Positions 55,503-63,317 of a DNA stretch of 64,000 nucleotides are shown here, in pieces (the stretch's first letter is position 1; each line of letters opens with the position of its first letter). Source of the DNA: Alphaproteobacteria bacterium (GTDB lineage: Bacteria; Pseudomonadota; Alphaproteobacteria; Caulobacterales; Hyphomonadaceae); the NCBI GenBank assembly GCA_016125405.1, contig WGLW01000003.1, positions 215,506 to 279,505 on the forward strand, written 5' to 3'. The notes under the pieces were generated by a model. The model was not told the DNA's origin. It saw only the letters and a program-made list of their open reading frames with translations, and ran no database searches. The position numbers and the translations under genes were made by a program.

Positions 55503-56018
55503 GTGCCGGGCGCTCCCGAGGGATCGCTTCGGGTCGAGGCGCGTGGTCCACAGCACGAGCGCAGTTCGTTCGCCAGCGGCGCCGAAGCGCTCGATCGCTA
55601 CCTGCGAAACCAGGCTGGCCAGGACGCCCGAAGGAATGTGGCGGCGCCGTTCGTGCTCGTGCTGCCGGACGGTGCCATCGGCGGCTACTACACGCTTTCA
55701 GCGACAGGCGTGAAACTCGCCGAGTTTCCGGCTGATATCACCCGTAAGCTGCCGCGCTATCCACTCGTCCCGGCGACGCTTTTGGGCCGGCTCGCCGTCG
55801 ATCGAAACTATCAAGGGCGAGGGTACGGCCGATTTCTGTTAGCGGACGCGTTGCATCGCGCGGTTCGTAGCGAGATCGCCTCGTTTGCCGTTATTGTGGA
55901 TGCCAAAGATGAGGCGGCCCGTCAGTTCTATTTACGTGAGAGCTTTCTGCCACTTCCCGATCAACCGATGAAGCTCTTCCGGCCGATGGAAGACCTGGCG
56001 AAGCTCTTCGAAGGATAG
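55503..56018 (+). CDS. GNAT toxin (TacT-like acetyltransferase)
   Basis: This encodes 171 residues from the GTG at 55503. The acetyl-CoA-binding loop is Q104-GRGYG in LAVDRNYQGRGYGRFLLADAL, and Y143 in AARQFYLRESF is the conserved tyrosine of TacT-like toxins. The N-terminal FASGAEALDRYLRNQAGQDARR and GYYTLSA are also typical. Characterised relatives acetylate the amino group of aminoacyl-tRNAs and stop translation. Key residues appear intact, so the toxin is probably active and could stabilise the element in the chromosome. Confidence 0.9.
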   Translation: MPGAPEGSLRVEARGPQHERSSFASGAEALDRYLRNQAGQDARRNVAAPFVLVLPDGAIGGYYTLSATGVKLAEFPADITRKLPRYPLVPATLLGRLAVDRNYQGRGYGRFLLADALHRAVRSEIASFAVIVDAKDEAARQFYLRESFLPLPDQPMKLFRPMEDLAKLFEG

Positions 56019-56048
56019 CGGACGGCGATCACCTGGAGAGCCCGCTCT

Positions 56049-58554
56049 ATGAAGACTTGGCTGAGCGGAGATGTGTCGAAACGACTGGCGCTGGGCGGTG
56101 ACGCCGAGACTGCACACGAACTTGAGCTCGAGATTGAGCAGGTTCGAGCCCGTTTAGCCGCAAATGAGGCGGAGCGGAAAGAGCTTGAGGCCGCGCTGAG
56201 GGATCTCGTGAGCCGGTGCTCGGCGGTGGCTGCAGATTATTCATCACCCACAATTGCAGATGCGCCGAGGGTCATGGCCGCATCATCCGCCGCAGAAAAG
56301 ATCGCGCTGTTTCGGCGCCTATTCGCAGGCCGCGCTGACGTATTTCCTGTCAGGTGGGAAAACCGGAAGACCGCCAAGTCCGGCTATGCGCCCGCGTGCG
56401 CCAACGAGTGGGTTAAGGGGATATGCGGCAAGCCCCAGGTCAAATGCGGGGAATGCCCTCATCAAGCCTTCATCCCGGTCACTGACGACGTCATCGAAAA
56501 GCATCTGCGCGGAGGCGAGGGCGCACGCGGCTCTGGTGGCGATTTCGTGGCGGGTGTTTATCCGCTGCTTCCTGACGAGACCTGCTGGTTTCTGGCCGCC
56601 GATTTTGACGAGGAGAGCTGGGCGGCTGACGCCTTGGCCGTGCTGGAGACTTGTCAGGCCAAGGGCGTGCCCGCGGCCCTTGAGCGGTCTCGATCCGGCA
56701 ATGGCGGGCATGTGTGGATTTTCTTCTCCGAGCCGGTTTCGGCGCGCACCGCTCGGCAGCTTGGCGCGGCGATGCTGACGGAAACGATGGAGCGTCGCCC
56801 CGAAATAGGTTTCGCCTCATACGATCGCTTTTTTCCGAGCCAGGGACACTATGCCGGTCGGCGGCTTCGGCAATCTGATCGCCTTGCCTTTGCAGCGCCG
56901 TGCACGCGAGCTTGGAAACAGCGTCTTCATCGACCAAGATCTTCGTCCATACGACGACCAATGGGCATTTCTGGCCGCGAGGCCACGGCTATCGGCCAAG
57001 GCCGCCGCCGAAATCGTCGACGATGCGGAGACGCGAGGTCGTATTCTGGGCGTCCGCATGCCCGTCGAAGATGAGGATGCGAACGAGCCCTGGCGCATGA
57101 CACCGTCTCGGCGCCCCAAAGTGGGCCCGGTCGGCAGTCCCCTGTTGGGCAAGATCACGATAGTGGTCGCCGACCAACTCTATATAGATCGGACCGATTT
57201 ACCGCCGACAATGACGACGCGGCTCATACGCTTGGCGGCCTTCCAAAACCCTGAGTTCTATCGTGCGCAGTCCATGCGTTTCCCGACCTTCGGTAAGCCT
57301 CGGATTATCTCCTGCGCCGAACTTCACCCGCGTCATGTGGCGCTGCCCCGGGGATGTCTCGATGAAGCTGTTGAATTGATCCGAGGCGAGGGCGCCGAGG
57401 CTGAGTTGAATGATCAGAGGGTGATCGGCGATCCACTTCCGAGCCGAGTACGGTTTCAGGGGACGCTACAGGAGCCGCAGGTCAAGGCGTTCGAGGCTCT
57501 TCTTCCGCATGAGCATGGCGTGCTCGCGGCGACGACCGCCTTCGGCAAGACGGTGGTGGCCGCAGCCCTGATTGCGCAACGCGGACGCAATGCGCTCGTT
57601 CTTGTCCATCGCCGCGAGCTGCTCACCCAGTGGGTAGAGCGGCTAAGGACATTCCTCGACATCGATCCGAAGGACATCGGCGTTACCGGCGGCGGACGCC
57701 GCAAGCCGACTGGCGTCATTGATATCGCGCTGATCCAGAGCCTCGTGCGCCGAGGCGAAGTATCCGACATGGTAGCGGACTACGGTCATCTGGTTGTCGA
57801 TGAGTGCCATCATCTTTCGGCAGCGAGTTTCGAGCTCGTAGCCCGCCGGGCGAAGGCGCGCTATGTCCTCGGGCTTTCCGCGACCGTGGCCCGCAAAGAT
57901 GGTCATCATCCGATCATCTTTATGCAATGCGGACCCGTTCGACATCGCGTTGATGCACGTGCCCAGGCAGCGGGACGGGGGATTGTTCACCGCGCCAAAA
58001 TTCGATCGACGCAGTTTCGACTGCCGCCACCCCTTGAGGGGTCGGATCGTCCTGCCATGCCAGCGGTCTATGCGGCCATCGCGCGGGACGAACTGCGCAA
58101 CAGCCTGATCTTCGACGATGTGCTGAAAGCGCTGGAGGCGAAGCGGTCACCGGTCGTGCTGACCGAGCGCCGGGATCATCTCGAATATCTGCAAGGCCGC
58201 TTTTCGCGCTTCGTGCGCAATCTTGTCGTCCTTCGAGGTGGAATGTCGGCGGCCGAACGCAAGGCATCAGATGTCGCCCTGCGAGTGGCGGATGATCAGG
58301 AACGGCTCATCCTCGCGACAGGGCGGTACATCGGCGAGGGATTTGATGATCCAAGATTGGACGCGCTGTTCTTGACGATGCCCATTTCATGGAAGGGCAC
58401 CTTGGCCCAATATGTCGGTCGGCTTCACCGGCAGCATGCTGGTAAAACAGACGTTCTCGTCGTCGACTATGTCGATGACCTCGTGCCTATTCTTGCGCGG
58501 ATGGCGGCGAAGCGGCGATCTGGATATCGGGCGCTCGGCTACAGGGTTGAGTGA
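56049..58554 (+). pseudogene. TOTE-type primase-helicase gene split by a one-base frameshift
   Basis: The first frame (from 56049) encodes a coiled coil (about 20-55) and an archaeo-eukaryotic primase domain with a cysteine cluster (ACANEW, GICGKP, KCGECPHQAF), the catalytic AADFDEESW near residue 184, and ERSRSGNGGHVWIFF. It is correct up to SYDRFFPSQ, then goes out of frame. The second frame, open from before 56851 to 58554, continues exactly where the family does (MPVGGFGNLIALPLQ) and encodes a superfamily 2 helicase with Walker A ATTAFGKTV, DECHHL and LGLSATV. One extra G in the GGG at 56843-56845 explains the break. Without it the product would be about 834 residues. It may be a real mutation or a sequencing error. 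Confidence 0.85.
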
Positions 58555-58909
58555 TCCACCGCCGGCATTTGCTAGAGCAGAACACGACAGCGCATCCAAG
58601 GCGCCCGCGTCTCGGCCTCATTGAAGCGCAATGCTGCGGGCCGGACTCGAAACCGGCTACTGGATGGGCTTAGCGCACCGAGCCATTACGCCGCTGCCTT
58701 CTCGTCACCATCTCGGACCTTTGTTGGCCATGTGTCCTTCCACACCGCCGCAGTACGATGCCACTTTCGATCAAGAGCTCACCAACCGCAATGGGCCGGG
58801 TTTGTATGTGATCAGGAGAGCACAAACATGGCCAGCGCGAACGCCTTGTGCTATAGGTGCTGACGGTCTTTTTTCATCCTGGCGCAGAATGCGCTCCGCG
58901 ATCGACAAC
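58555..58909. other. Non-coding interior right part of the guaA element
   Basis: Short open frames here have no domain, no good ribosome site and a residue composition unlike neighbouring genes, so I do not call a gene. It may be the scar of deleted integration or excisionase genes. One GACGGTCTTT decamer lies at 58862-58871, matching two copies at the left end. Confidence 0.5.
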
Positions 58910-59006
58910 GCGAAAAATTGACCGATAGTTGGCGATAGTTGTCGAAGCCGCGCGAAATTTGAATCGCGCAATTTTTCCTTTGAAATCAAAAGCGAAAAAA
59001 TTTGAC
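58910..59006 (+). repeat. Three phased AT-rich iterons and a tandem decamer near the right end
   Basis: GCGAAAAATTGACC (58910-58923), GCGAAATTTGAA (58952-58963) and GCGAAAAAATTTGAC (58992-59006) are direct repeats starting 42 and 40 bp apart, close to four helical turns. Between them, CGATAGTTGG and CGATAGTTGT are adjacent (58923-58942). The arrangement resembles protein-binding iterons of an origin or an excision complex. Confidence 0.5.
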
Positions 59007-59011
59007 GGACC

Positions 59012-59032
59012 GACGGTCGGATTTAGACCGTC
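59012..59032. terminator. Hairpin with GACGGTC/GACCGTC arms
   Basis: GACGGTC (59012-59018) and GACCGTC (59026-59032) form a perfect 7-bp stem with a 7-nt loop in the AT-rich right end of the element. There is no proper T run on either strand, so a recombination- or protein-binding role is as likely as termination. Confidence 0.35.
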
Positions 59033-59050
59033 AGAAGAAATATTTTGCGC

Positions 59051-59068
59051 TTATAAATCAGCGCGTTA
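59051..59068 (+). repeat. Right arm-type repeat of the guaA element
   Basis: TTATAAATCAGCGCGTTA ends 14 bp before the right core; the conserved 13-bp part ends 19 bp before it. It is the partner of the repeat at 54862-54879. Confidence 0.55.
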
Positions 59069-59082
59069 CGATGCGTTGAGAG

Positions 59083-59096
59083 GATCGAGTGGGAGT
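59083..59096 (+). repeat. Right attachment-site core (attR)
   Basis: This is an identical copy of GATCGAGTGGGAGT. Followed by AA, it reads ATC GAG TGG GAG TAA, that is, the original GuaA C-terminus and stop displaced by the insertion. Confidence 0.8.
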
Positions 59097-59116
59097 AAGG
59101 CAAAAGCGCAGCGGGC

Positions 59117-59677
59117 CTATTTCCGCTCGAGAAACCCGCGTCCTTCGAAAATCGCCAGCGCCGCCTTCTCGATGCGCGCGGCGCGCGTGGCGGATTGTTT
59201 CGCGCCGGTGAAGTGAAACAGATATCCGCGTTGCCGGCCTGGCGTCAGCGCCTCGAAGGCGCGCTTGAACTTCGGATCGGTGCGAAATTTTGCCTTTAGC
59301 TCTTCGGGGGCGGGGATGTCCCTCGGCTCGGTCTCGACCTTCTTCCCGGCTTTCTCCGCGGCGACGGCTTCGCGCACATACGCCCTGATCGTCGACGTCC
59401 TGGCGGTGATCTCCCCGGCGTCGGCGAACTTCATCACCCGCGCCGCGCGGACTTGTCCCAGCTGCACCAGCAGTTTCTTCGGGTCCTTGAGCAACGCGCC
59501 CTGAAAGAAGCCCAGCGCGCAATAATCCCGGAAACCCTGGATGATGACCACGTTCCTTCCATCGAGCGTATAGCAGGGCTTTCCCCACTTGCGCTCTTCC
59601 TTCAGGTCAAAGCCTGACAGGATCTTCCGCAGCTCGGCGATTTCAGCCCGCCACCGGTCCCGATACGCCATGTCCAT
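59117..59677 (-). CDS. YdeI family protein (DUF1801 plus OmdA-like C-terminus)
   Basis: This encodes 186 residues. The N-terminal DUF1801-like part contains EERKWGKPCYTLDGRNVVIIQGFRDYCALGFFQG; the C-terminal YdeI/OmdA segment contains PEELKAKFRTDPKFKRAFEALTPGRQRGYLFHFTGAKQSATRAARIEK, the most conserved part of the family. Its role is poorly known; relatives are linked to stress or bacteriocin protection. Before the element inserted it would have been the convergent neighbour of guaA, about 18 bp from the stop. Confidence 0.87.
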   Translation of the reverse strand: MDMAYRDRWRAEIAELRKILSGFDLKEERKWGKPCYTLDGRNVVIIQGFRDYCALGFFQGALLKDPKKLLVQLGQVRAARVMKFADAGEITARTSTIRAYVREAVAAEKAGKKVETEPRDIPAPEELKAKFRTDPKFKRAFEALTPGRQRGYLFHFTGAKQSATRAARIEKAALAIFEGRGFLERK

Positions 59678-59714
59678 TCTGCGTGTCCGCCGTTGCGTGT
59701 CCCGGGCCGGTTGA

Positions 59715-60377
59715 TCAAACCATCTTGCGTCCGCGGGCGGCCGGGCTGCGACGGGACGATGGAGCTCCGGTCTTCTTTTTTGTTTGTCGCGGCGGTTCGA
59801 TCAAGCTTTCCATCACCGGCGTCAGCAAGTCCGCCAGCAGCGCCGGCTTCGCTTTTGTCAGCGGCTCAAGTTCAAGCATCTGCCGCATCATCTGAACGCC
59901 AGCGACGACGGCGAGAAACAGCGCCGCCCTTTCGGAGGCGTGCTCGCCGGAAATCGCGGCCTTGGCGGTCGCATGATGAACCTGTGCGATGCGCTCGCGG
60001 GCGATACGTGCCGCCGTTGCGCTGGTGGTCGAGCGAAACAGGATTAGAAAGCCGTCAAGCGGCGTTTGCCCGTGCGTCGTTAGGCCAACGAGGGCTTCCG
60101 CGAACGCGCGAGACAGATCGGCCCGGCCAAGATTGGCTTCCGCAAGAATGACCGGGTCGCGCATGGTGTCGGACACCACTTCGCCGAACAGGCCTTCCTT
60201 CGATCCGAAATAGCGCCCGATCATCATGGCGGTGACGCCAGCGCCCTCCGCGATTCCGCGCAGTCCGGCGCCTTCATAGCCATGTTCGGCGAAGGCCTTT
60301 CGCGCCGATGCAACGATTGCCGCACGTGTCGCTTCAGCCTTGGCGGTGCGGTTTGCGGCGAGGGAGTCAGTTTTCAC
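59715..60377 (-). CDS. TetR family transcriptional regulator
   Basis: This encodes 220 residues from the GTG at 60377; the upstream frame runs into the divergent promoter region. The N-terminal TetR helix-turn-helix is clear: AEATRAAIVASARKAFAEHGYEGAGLRGIAEGAGVTAMMIGRYFGSKEGLFGEVV. The C-terminal ligand domain is helical and variable, ending in a basic tail (RSPAARGRKMV). It is divergent from an NAD-dependent reductase gene. Two similar 15-bp repeats lie between them, and the first overlaps the TetR start region, consistent with autoregulation and control of the reductase. Confidence 0.87.
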   Translation of the reverse strand: MKTDSLAANRTAKAEATRAAIVASARKAFAEHGYEGAGLRGIAEGAGVTAMMIGRYFGSKEGLFGEVVSDTMRDPVILAEANLGRADLSRAFAEALVGLTTHGQTPLDGFLILFRSTTSATAARIARERIAQVHHATAKAAISGEHASERAALFLAVVAGVQMMRQMLELEPLTKAKPALLADLLTPVMESLIEPPRQTKKKTGAPSSRRSPAARGRKMV

Positions 60378-60425
60378 TATACACCTGTAGACATGGGTCA
60401 GATCGCTAAGTATACGAGTGTAGAC
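60378..60425. promoter_or_regulatory. Paired TetR operators in the divergent promoter region
   Basis: TATACACCTGTAGAC (60378-60392) and TATACGAGTGTAGAC (60411-60425) agree at 12 of 15 positions. Each is a near palindrome with TATAC and TGTAGA half sites, and they start 33 bp apart, about three helical turns. They abut the TetR start and lie about 65 bp before the reductase ATG. Confidence 0.6.
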
Positions 60426-60489
60426 AAAATGTACAATCCCGGGCCGCCCGTTTGCGGTCATCCCGGCCAGGCGATCCACGAGAGGCCAA

Positions 60490-61521
60490 ATGAGCGACAC
60501 GGTTCTGGTGACGGGCGGAACGGGCTTCATCGCCCAGCACTGCATTCTGGCTCTTCTGGCGGCTGGCTATCGCGTAAAAACCACTGTTCGGTTGTTGGCC
60601 CGCGAAGGCGAAGTGCGCGCCAATCTCAAGGCCGGCGGCGCCGAGCCGGGCGATCAGTTGGGTTTCGTCGTTGCCGATCTCGGGTCCGATGCCGGCTGGG
60701 CGGAGGCGGCCGCCGGGTGCGCCTATGCATTTCACGGCGCATCGCCGACGCCATCGGGCAATCAGGCGACCGAGGATGACTGGGTCAGGCCCGCTGTGGA
60801 CGGCAATCTTCGCCTGCTGCGTGCGGCGCGCGACGCGGGGCTGAGGCGGGTCGTTCTGACGTCCGCCTTCGGCGCCATAGGCGCCGGACACAAGCCGCTT
60901 GGCCGCCCGTTCGTTGAAACAGACTGGAGCGATCTTAACGGAGACATCGCGCCTTACCAGAAGTCGAAGACGCTCGCGGAACGCGCCGCGTGGGACTTCA
61001 TCGCAAGGGAAGGCGGCAAGCTGGAGCTCGCGTCTGTCAATCCGACCATGGTGCTCGGTCCGGCGCTAGGGCCGGATTATTCCCACTCGATCCGGACGAT
61101 CAAGCAGATGCTCGATGGGCAGCCTGGCTATCCCAAGATCAAGACGTGTGTCGTCGACGTCCGCGACGTGGCGGACCTGCACATTCGCGCCATGACCGAT
61201 CCGGCTGCAAACGGCGAACGCTTTCTTGCGACGTCCGGCAAGAGCCTTTGGCTGGCCGAGATCGCGGCTCTCCTGAAGGATCATCTGGGGGCGGCCGCCA
61301 GCCATGTTTCGACGCGCACCTTGCCGAACCTTCTCGTGCGCTCGATGGCGATGACCAACCCCGCCATGAAGGGTCTCGGTCCGCTTCTGGGCTGCGATCT
61401 GGACGCTAGCGGCGAAAAGGCCCGGCGCTTGCTGGGCTGGGCCCCGCGCTCACGCGAAGACGCAATCCTTGCGAGCGCCGAAAGCCTTGTGCGTCTTGGC
61501 CTGGTCCGCGCCGGCGGCTGA
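60490..61521 (+). CDS. NAD-dependent epimerase/dehydratase family reductase
   Basis: This encodes 343 residues of the extended short-chain dehydrogenase type, similar to dihydroflavonol reductase/aldehyde reductases. The dinucleotide motif TVLVTGGTGFIAQHCI is at the N-terminus, RVVLTSAFGAIG carries the active serine, and YQKSKTLAERAAW the catalytic Tyr and Lys. It probably reduces an aldehyde or ketone with NADPH. GAGAGG is upstream of the ATG. Its expression is likely controlled by the divergent TetR protein. The substrate is unknown. Confidence 0.88.
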   Translation: MSDTVLVTGGTGFIAQHCILALLAAGYRVKTTVRLLAREGEVRANLKAGGAEPGDQLGFVVADLGSDAGWAEAAAGCAYAFHGASPTPSGNQATEDDWVRPAVDGNLRLLRAARDAGLRRVVLTSAFGAIGAGHKPLGRPFVETDWSDLNGDIAPYQKSKTLAERAAWDFIAREGGKLELASVNPTMVLGPALGPDYSHSIRTIKQMLDGQPGYPKIKTCVVDVRDVADLHIRAMTDPAANGERFLATSGKSLWLAEIAALLKDHLGAAASHVSTRTLPNLLVRSMAMTNPAMKGLGPLLGCDLDASGEKARRLLGWAPRSREDAILASAESLVRLGLVRAGG

Positions 61522-61545
61522 TCGCCGACGGGACGCAAAAGCCCT

Positions 61546-62031
61546 CTAGCCCGCGCCCAGCGTCGCCAGCAGCTCGTCGAGTTGCGCGAACTGTTCGGGC
61601 GTTCCGCCTTCCATGCCGGTATAGGACTCGTCGAGCGCTTCCTTGGTGGGATAAAGCTCGCGAAGAACCAGCAGCGTCTTCTCGCCCTTGTCCTCGAACG
61701 TCACCGTGGTCACGGCGGCGTCCGGGCTCTCCTCATTGGTCCAGACCAGGCGGCTGCTCGGGACCACTTCAAGGTACTTGCCGAAGAACGACATGGCGTT
61801 CGAAGGATCGCGGCCGAAGGTCACGCGATAACCGCCGCCGACACGAACATCCATCTCGCAGGACAGCATGGGCACGCCGCTCGATCTGGGCGCCCACCAG
61901 CGCTGGAACAGGTCTGCCTTTGTCCAGGCTTCGAACACGATGCGCACCGGGGCGTCGAAGGTTCGGGTAACGACAAGCTCCCGGTCTGACGCCCGCTCGA
62001 CCAACGTTCGGCTATCGCTTCTTTGGCCCAT
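61546..62031 (-). CDS. SRPBCC (AHSA1-type) family protein
   Basis: This encodes 161 residues. The AHSA1/CalC-like pattern is evident: LVVTRTFDAPVRIVFEAWTKADLFQRWWAP, EMDVRVGGGYRVTFG, FFGKYLEVVPSSRLVWTNEES, TLLVLRELYPTKEALDESYTGMEGGTPEQFAQLDELL. It is encoded directly after an ArsR-family regulator, overlapping it by 20 nt, a very common pairing. It probably binds a hydrophobic ligand; the pairing suggests that the ligand also matters to the regulator. Confidence 0.9.
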   Translation of the reverse strand: MGQRSDSRTLVERASDRELVVTRTFDAPVRIVFEAWTKADLFQRWWAPRSSGVPMLSCEMDVRVGGGYRVTFGRDPSNAMSFFGKYLEVVPSSRLVWTNEESPDAAVTTVTFEDKGEKTLLVLRELYPTKEALDESYTGMEGGTPEQFAQLDELLATLGAG

Positions 62032-62374
62032 TGGCCGTCTCCTTCCGTTTCAGGTCCCTGACGACGTCGTCCAGCGCATCGAAGCGCGCATTCCAGAGCT
62101 GGCGCCTGTGCTCGATCCACGCCGCCTCTTCTTCAAGGTCACGCGGGCCGAGCCGGCAGGTCCGCACGCGTCCGATCTTCTCGGTGGTCACCAGTCCCGC
62201 CCGCTCGAGGACGACGACGTGCTTCTTCATGCCCGTGAGGGTGATCCGGAATGTTTCGGCAAGTTCGGTGATCGACGCTTCGGCGCGCCCCAGCTGCTCA
62301 AGCACGCCGCGCCGGGTGGCGTCGGCGAGCGCGGCGAACGAAGCGTCAAGATCGGCTGCCTGATACTGAACCAT
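62012..62374 (-). CDS. ArsR/SmtB family transcriptional regulator
   Basis: This encodes 120 residues. The winged helix reads FAALADATRRGVLEQLGRAEASITELAETFRITLTGMKKHVVVLERAGLVTTEKIGRVRTCRL. The CxC metal site of ArsR or SmtB is absent, so it is not a metal sensor of the classical type and belongs to the SRPBCC-associated subgroup. Its start codon lies in the middle of a 24-bp perfect palindrome, presumably its own operator. The following gene overlaps by 20 nt and encodes the SRPBCC partner. Confidence 0.9.
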   Translation of the reverse strand: MVQYQAADLDASFAALADATRRGVLEQLGRAEASITELAETFRITLTGMKKHVVVLERAGLVTTEKIGRVRTCRLGPRDLEEEAAWIEHRRQLWNARFDALDDVVRDLKRKETANGPKKR

Positions 62375-62386
62375 ATGGTTCAGTAT
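62363..62386. promoter_or_regulatory. 24-bp perfect palindrome centred at the arsR start codon
   Basis: The half-site is ATACTGAACCAT (62363-62374), mirrored exactly by ATGGTTCAGTAT (62375-62386). The ArsR start codon occupies 62374-62372 on the minus strand. A symmetric site of this length beside an ArsR gene is almost certainly its operator; covering the start codon implies a very short leader or an internal block to transcription. Confidence 0.7.
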
Positions 62387-62446
62387 GCTGTAAGTGGCTC
62401 GAGCACAAGAGGTGCGCCACCGGCGCCCGTAGCATCACGGGGCCGG

Positions 62447-63310
62447 CTACATGGAGGCGTCTGGCGGTCCGGTGACTGTGGTGGCGAGGTCGACCAGCAC
62501 GAGCGCCGCGATGAAGACGGCCCCTTCAACGATCAATGTCCACCGCAATGCGCTGCGCGCGCCATCGCGGCCCGCCTCAATGTGCTGTGTCAGCCGCAGC
62601 TTGTTCAGCGCCCCCATGGCGAGCGCGACGAGGGCGACGGCGAACTTGGCCAGCAGAAGCCGCCCATAGCCGGAAGCGAAGATCGCCTCGACGCCTCCAG
62701 CCAGCCGCCACAGCAACCAGAGCCCTAGCAGGAAGAGGATAGGGATGGCCCATGTCGCAAGCGTACTGAAGCGCTGCAGCCGGTGGACCAGACGCTCATC
62801 GGAAACGTTTCGGCCGGGCCAGAGAATGAACGGCGCCGTCGCCCAGTATGCCGCGATCAGCACATGCACGCCCACGGCCCACGGCGCGGGTCCCGGCGAA
62901 GCCAGCGCTTCGCTGTGTCCGGTCAGTGCAAAGGATGCCGCCAGCCCGACCGCTCCAAGGGCTGCGATGGCGGGCGTCGCGACGATCCACGCAAGCGCGA
63001 TGATGGCGGCGCCAGCGACAATCGCCAGTGTTGAATGTCCAAGAACGCGCCACGACCAGTGAAATGATCCGGCGTCGAGGACGGACGACCATCCGTCGCC
63101 AAGCTGTGCGTTGACGATCCCGATGCGCAGCGCGGCGAAGACAAGCGCCGCCAGCCCTAGTCCGGCCGCGGTCCGAAGTGCGGGTCGGCTCTGGTCCTGC
63201 GCGATCATGCCGCTGGCGACATGAAGGCCGAATCCGCCGGCGGCGAGACAGGCCGCATAGAGCCCAAGCTTGACGGCGAACAGCCAGGGCAGGAACGGAT
63301 CGGCCGCCAA
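62447..63310 (-). CDS. CopD family copper resistance membrane protein
   Basis: This encodes 287 residues with about eight hydrophobic helices. The CopD core is recognisable: WRVLGHSTLAIVAGAAIIAL, ALTGHSEALASPGPAPWAVGVHVLIAAYWATAPF and GRLLLAKFAVALVALAMGALNKLRL, with histidines in membrane helices positioned as copper ligands. It lies 7 bp downstream of copC in the same operon. The pair is thought to take up or handle copper across the inner membrane. The N-terminal part is shorter than in Pseudomonas CopD. Confidence 0.87.
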   Translation of the reverse strand: MAADPFLPWLFAVKLGLYAACLAAGGFGLHVASGMIAQDQSRPALRTAAGLGLAALVFAALRIGIVNAQLGDGWSSVLDAGSFHWSWRVLGHSTLAIVAGAAIIALAWIVATPAIAALGAVGLAASFALTGHSEALASPGPAPWAVGVHVLIAAYWATAPFILWPGRNVSDERLVHRLQRFSTLATWAIPILFLLGLWLLWRLAGGVEAIFASGYGRLLLAKFAVALVALAMGALNKLRLTQHIEAGRDGARSALRWTLIVEGAVFIAALVLVDLATTVTGPPDASM

Positions 63311-63317
63311 GCCTGCG

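Larger units (their letters stand above)
54828..59096 (+). mobile_element. 4.25-kb guaA-integrated element without visible integrase
   Basis: The element is bounded by 14-bp direct repeats, the left one inside the end of guaA and the right one preserving the same codons followed by TAA. It contains a TacA/TacT-like toxin-antitoxin pair, a frameshifted TOTE-type primase-helicase gene, and long AT-rich non-coding ends. An 18-bp arm repeat (15 of 18 identical) sits 20 bp inside the left core and 14 bp outside of which nothing else repeats; its partner ends 14-19 bp before the right core. All visible genes run in the guaA direction. No tyrosine or serine recombinase gene is present, so the element is a deletion remnant or depends on an integrase in trans. 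Mobility is inferred from the boundaries. Confidence 0.75.

Noticed and set aside
58635..58660. GGACTCGAAACCGGC-like segment resembling a tRNA 3' half
   Set aside because: It cannot be folded into a cloverleaf; no matching acceptor or anticodon arm nearby.
58621..58921. Two overlapping short frames in the right part of the guaA element, considered as an excisionase or integrase remnant
   Set aside because: No helix-turn-helix, no R-H-R-Y tyrosine recombinase motif, no ribosome site. Kept only as possible decayed DNA.
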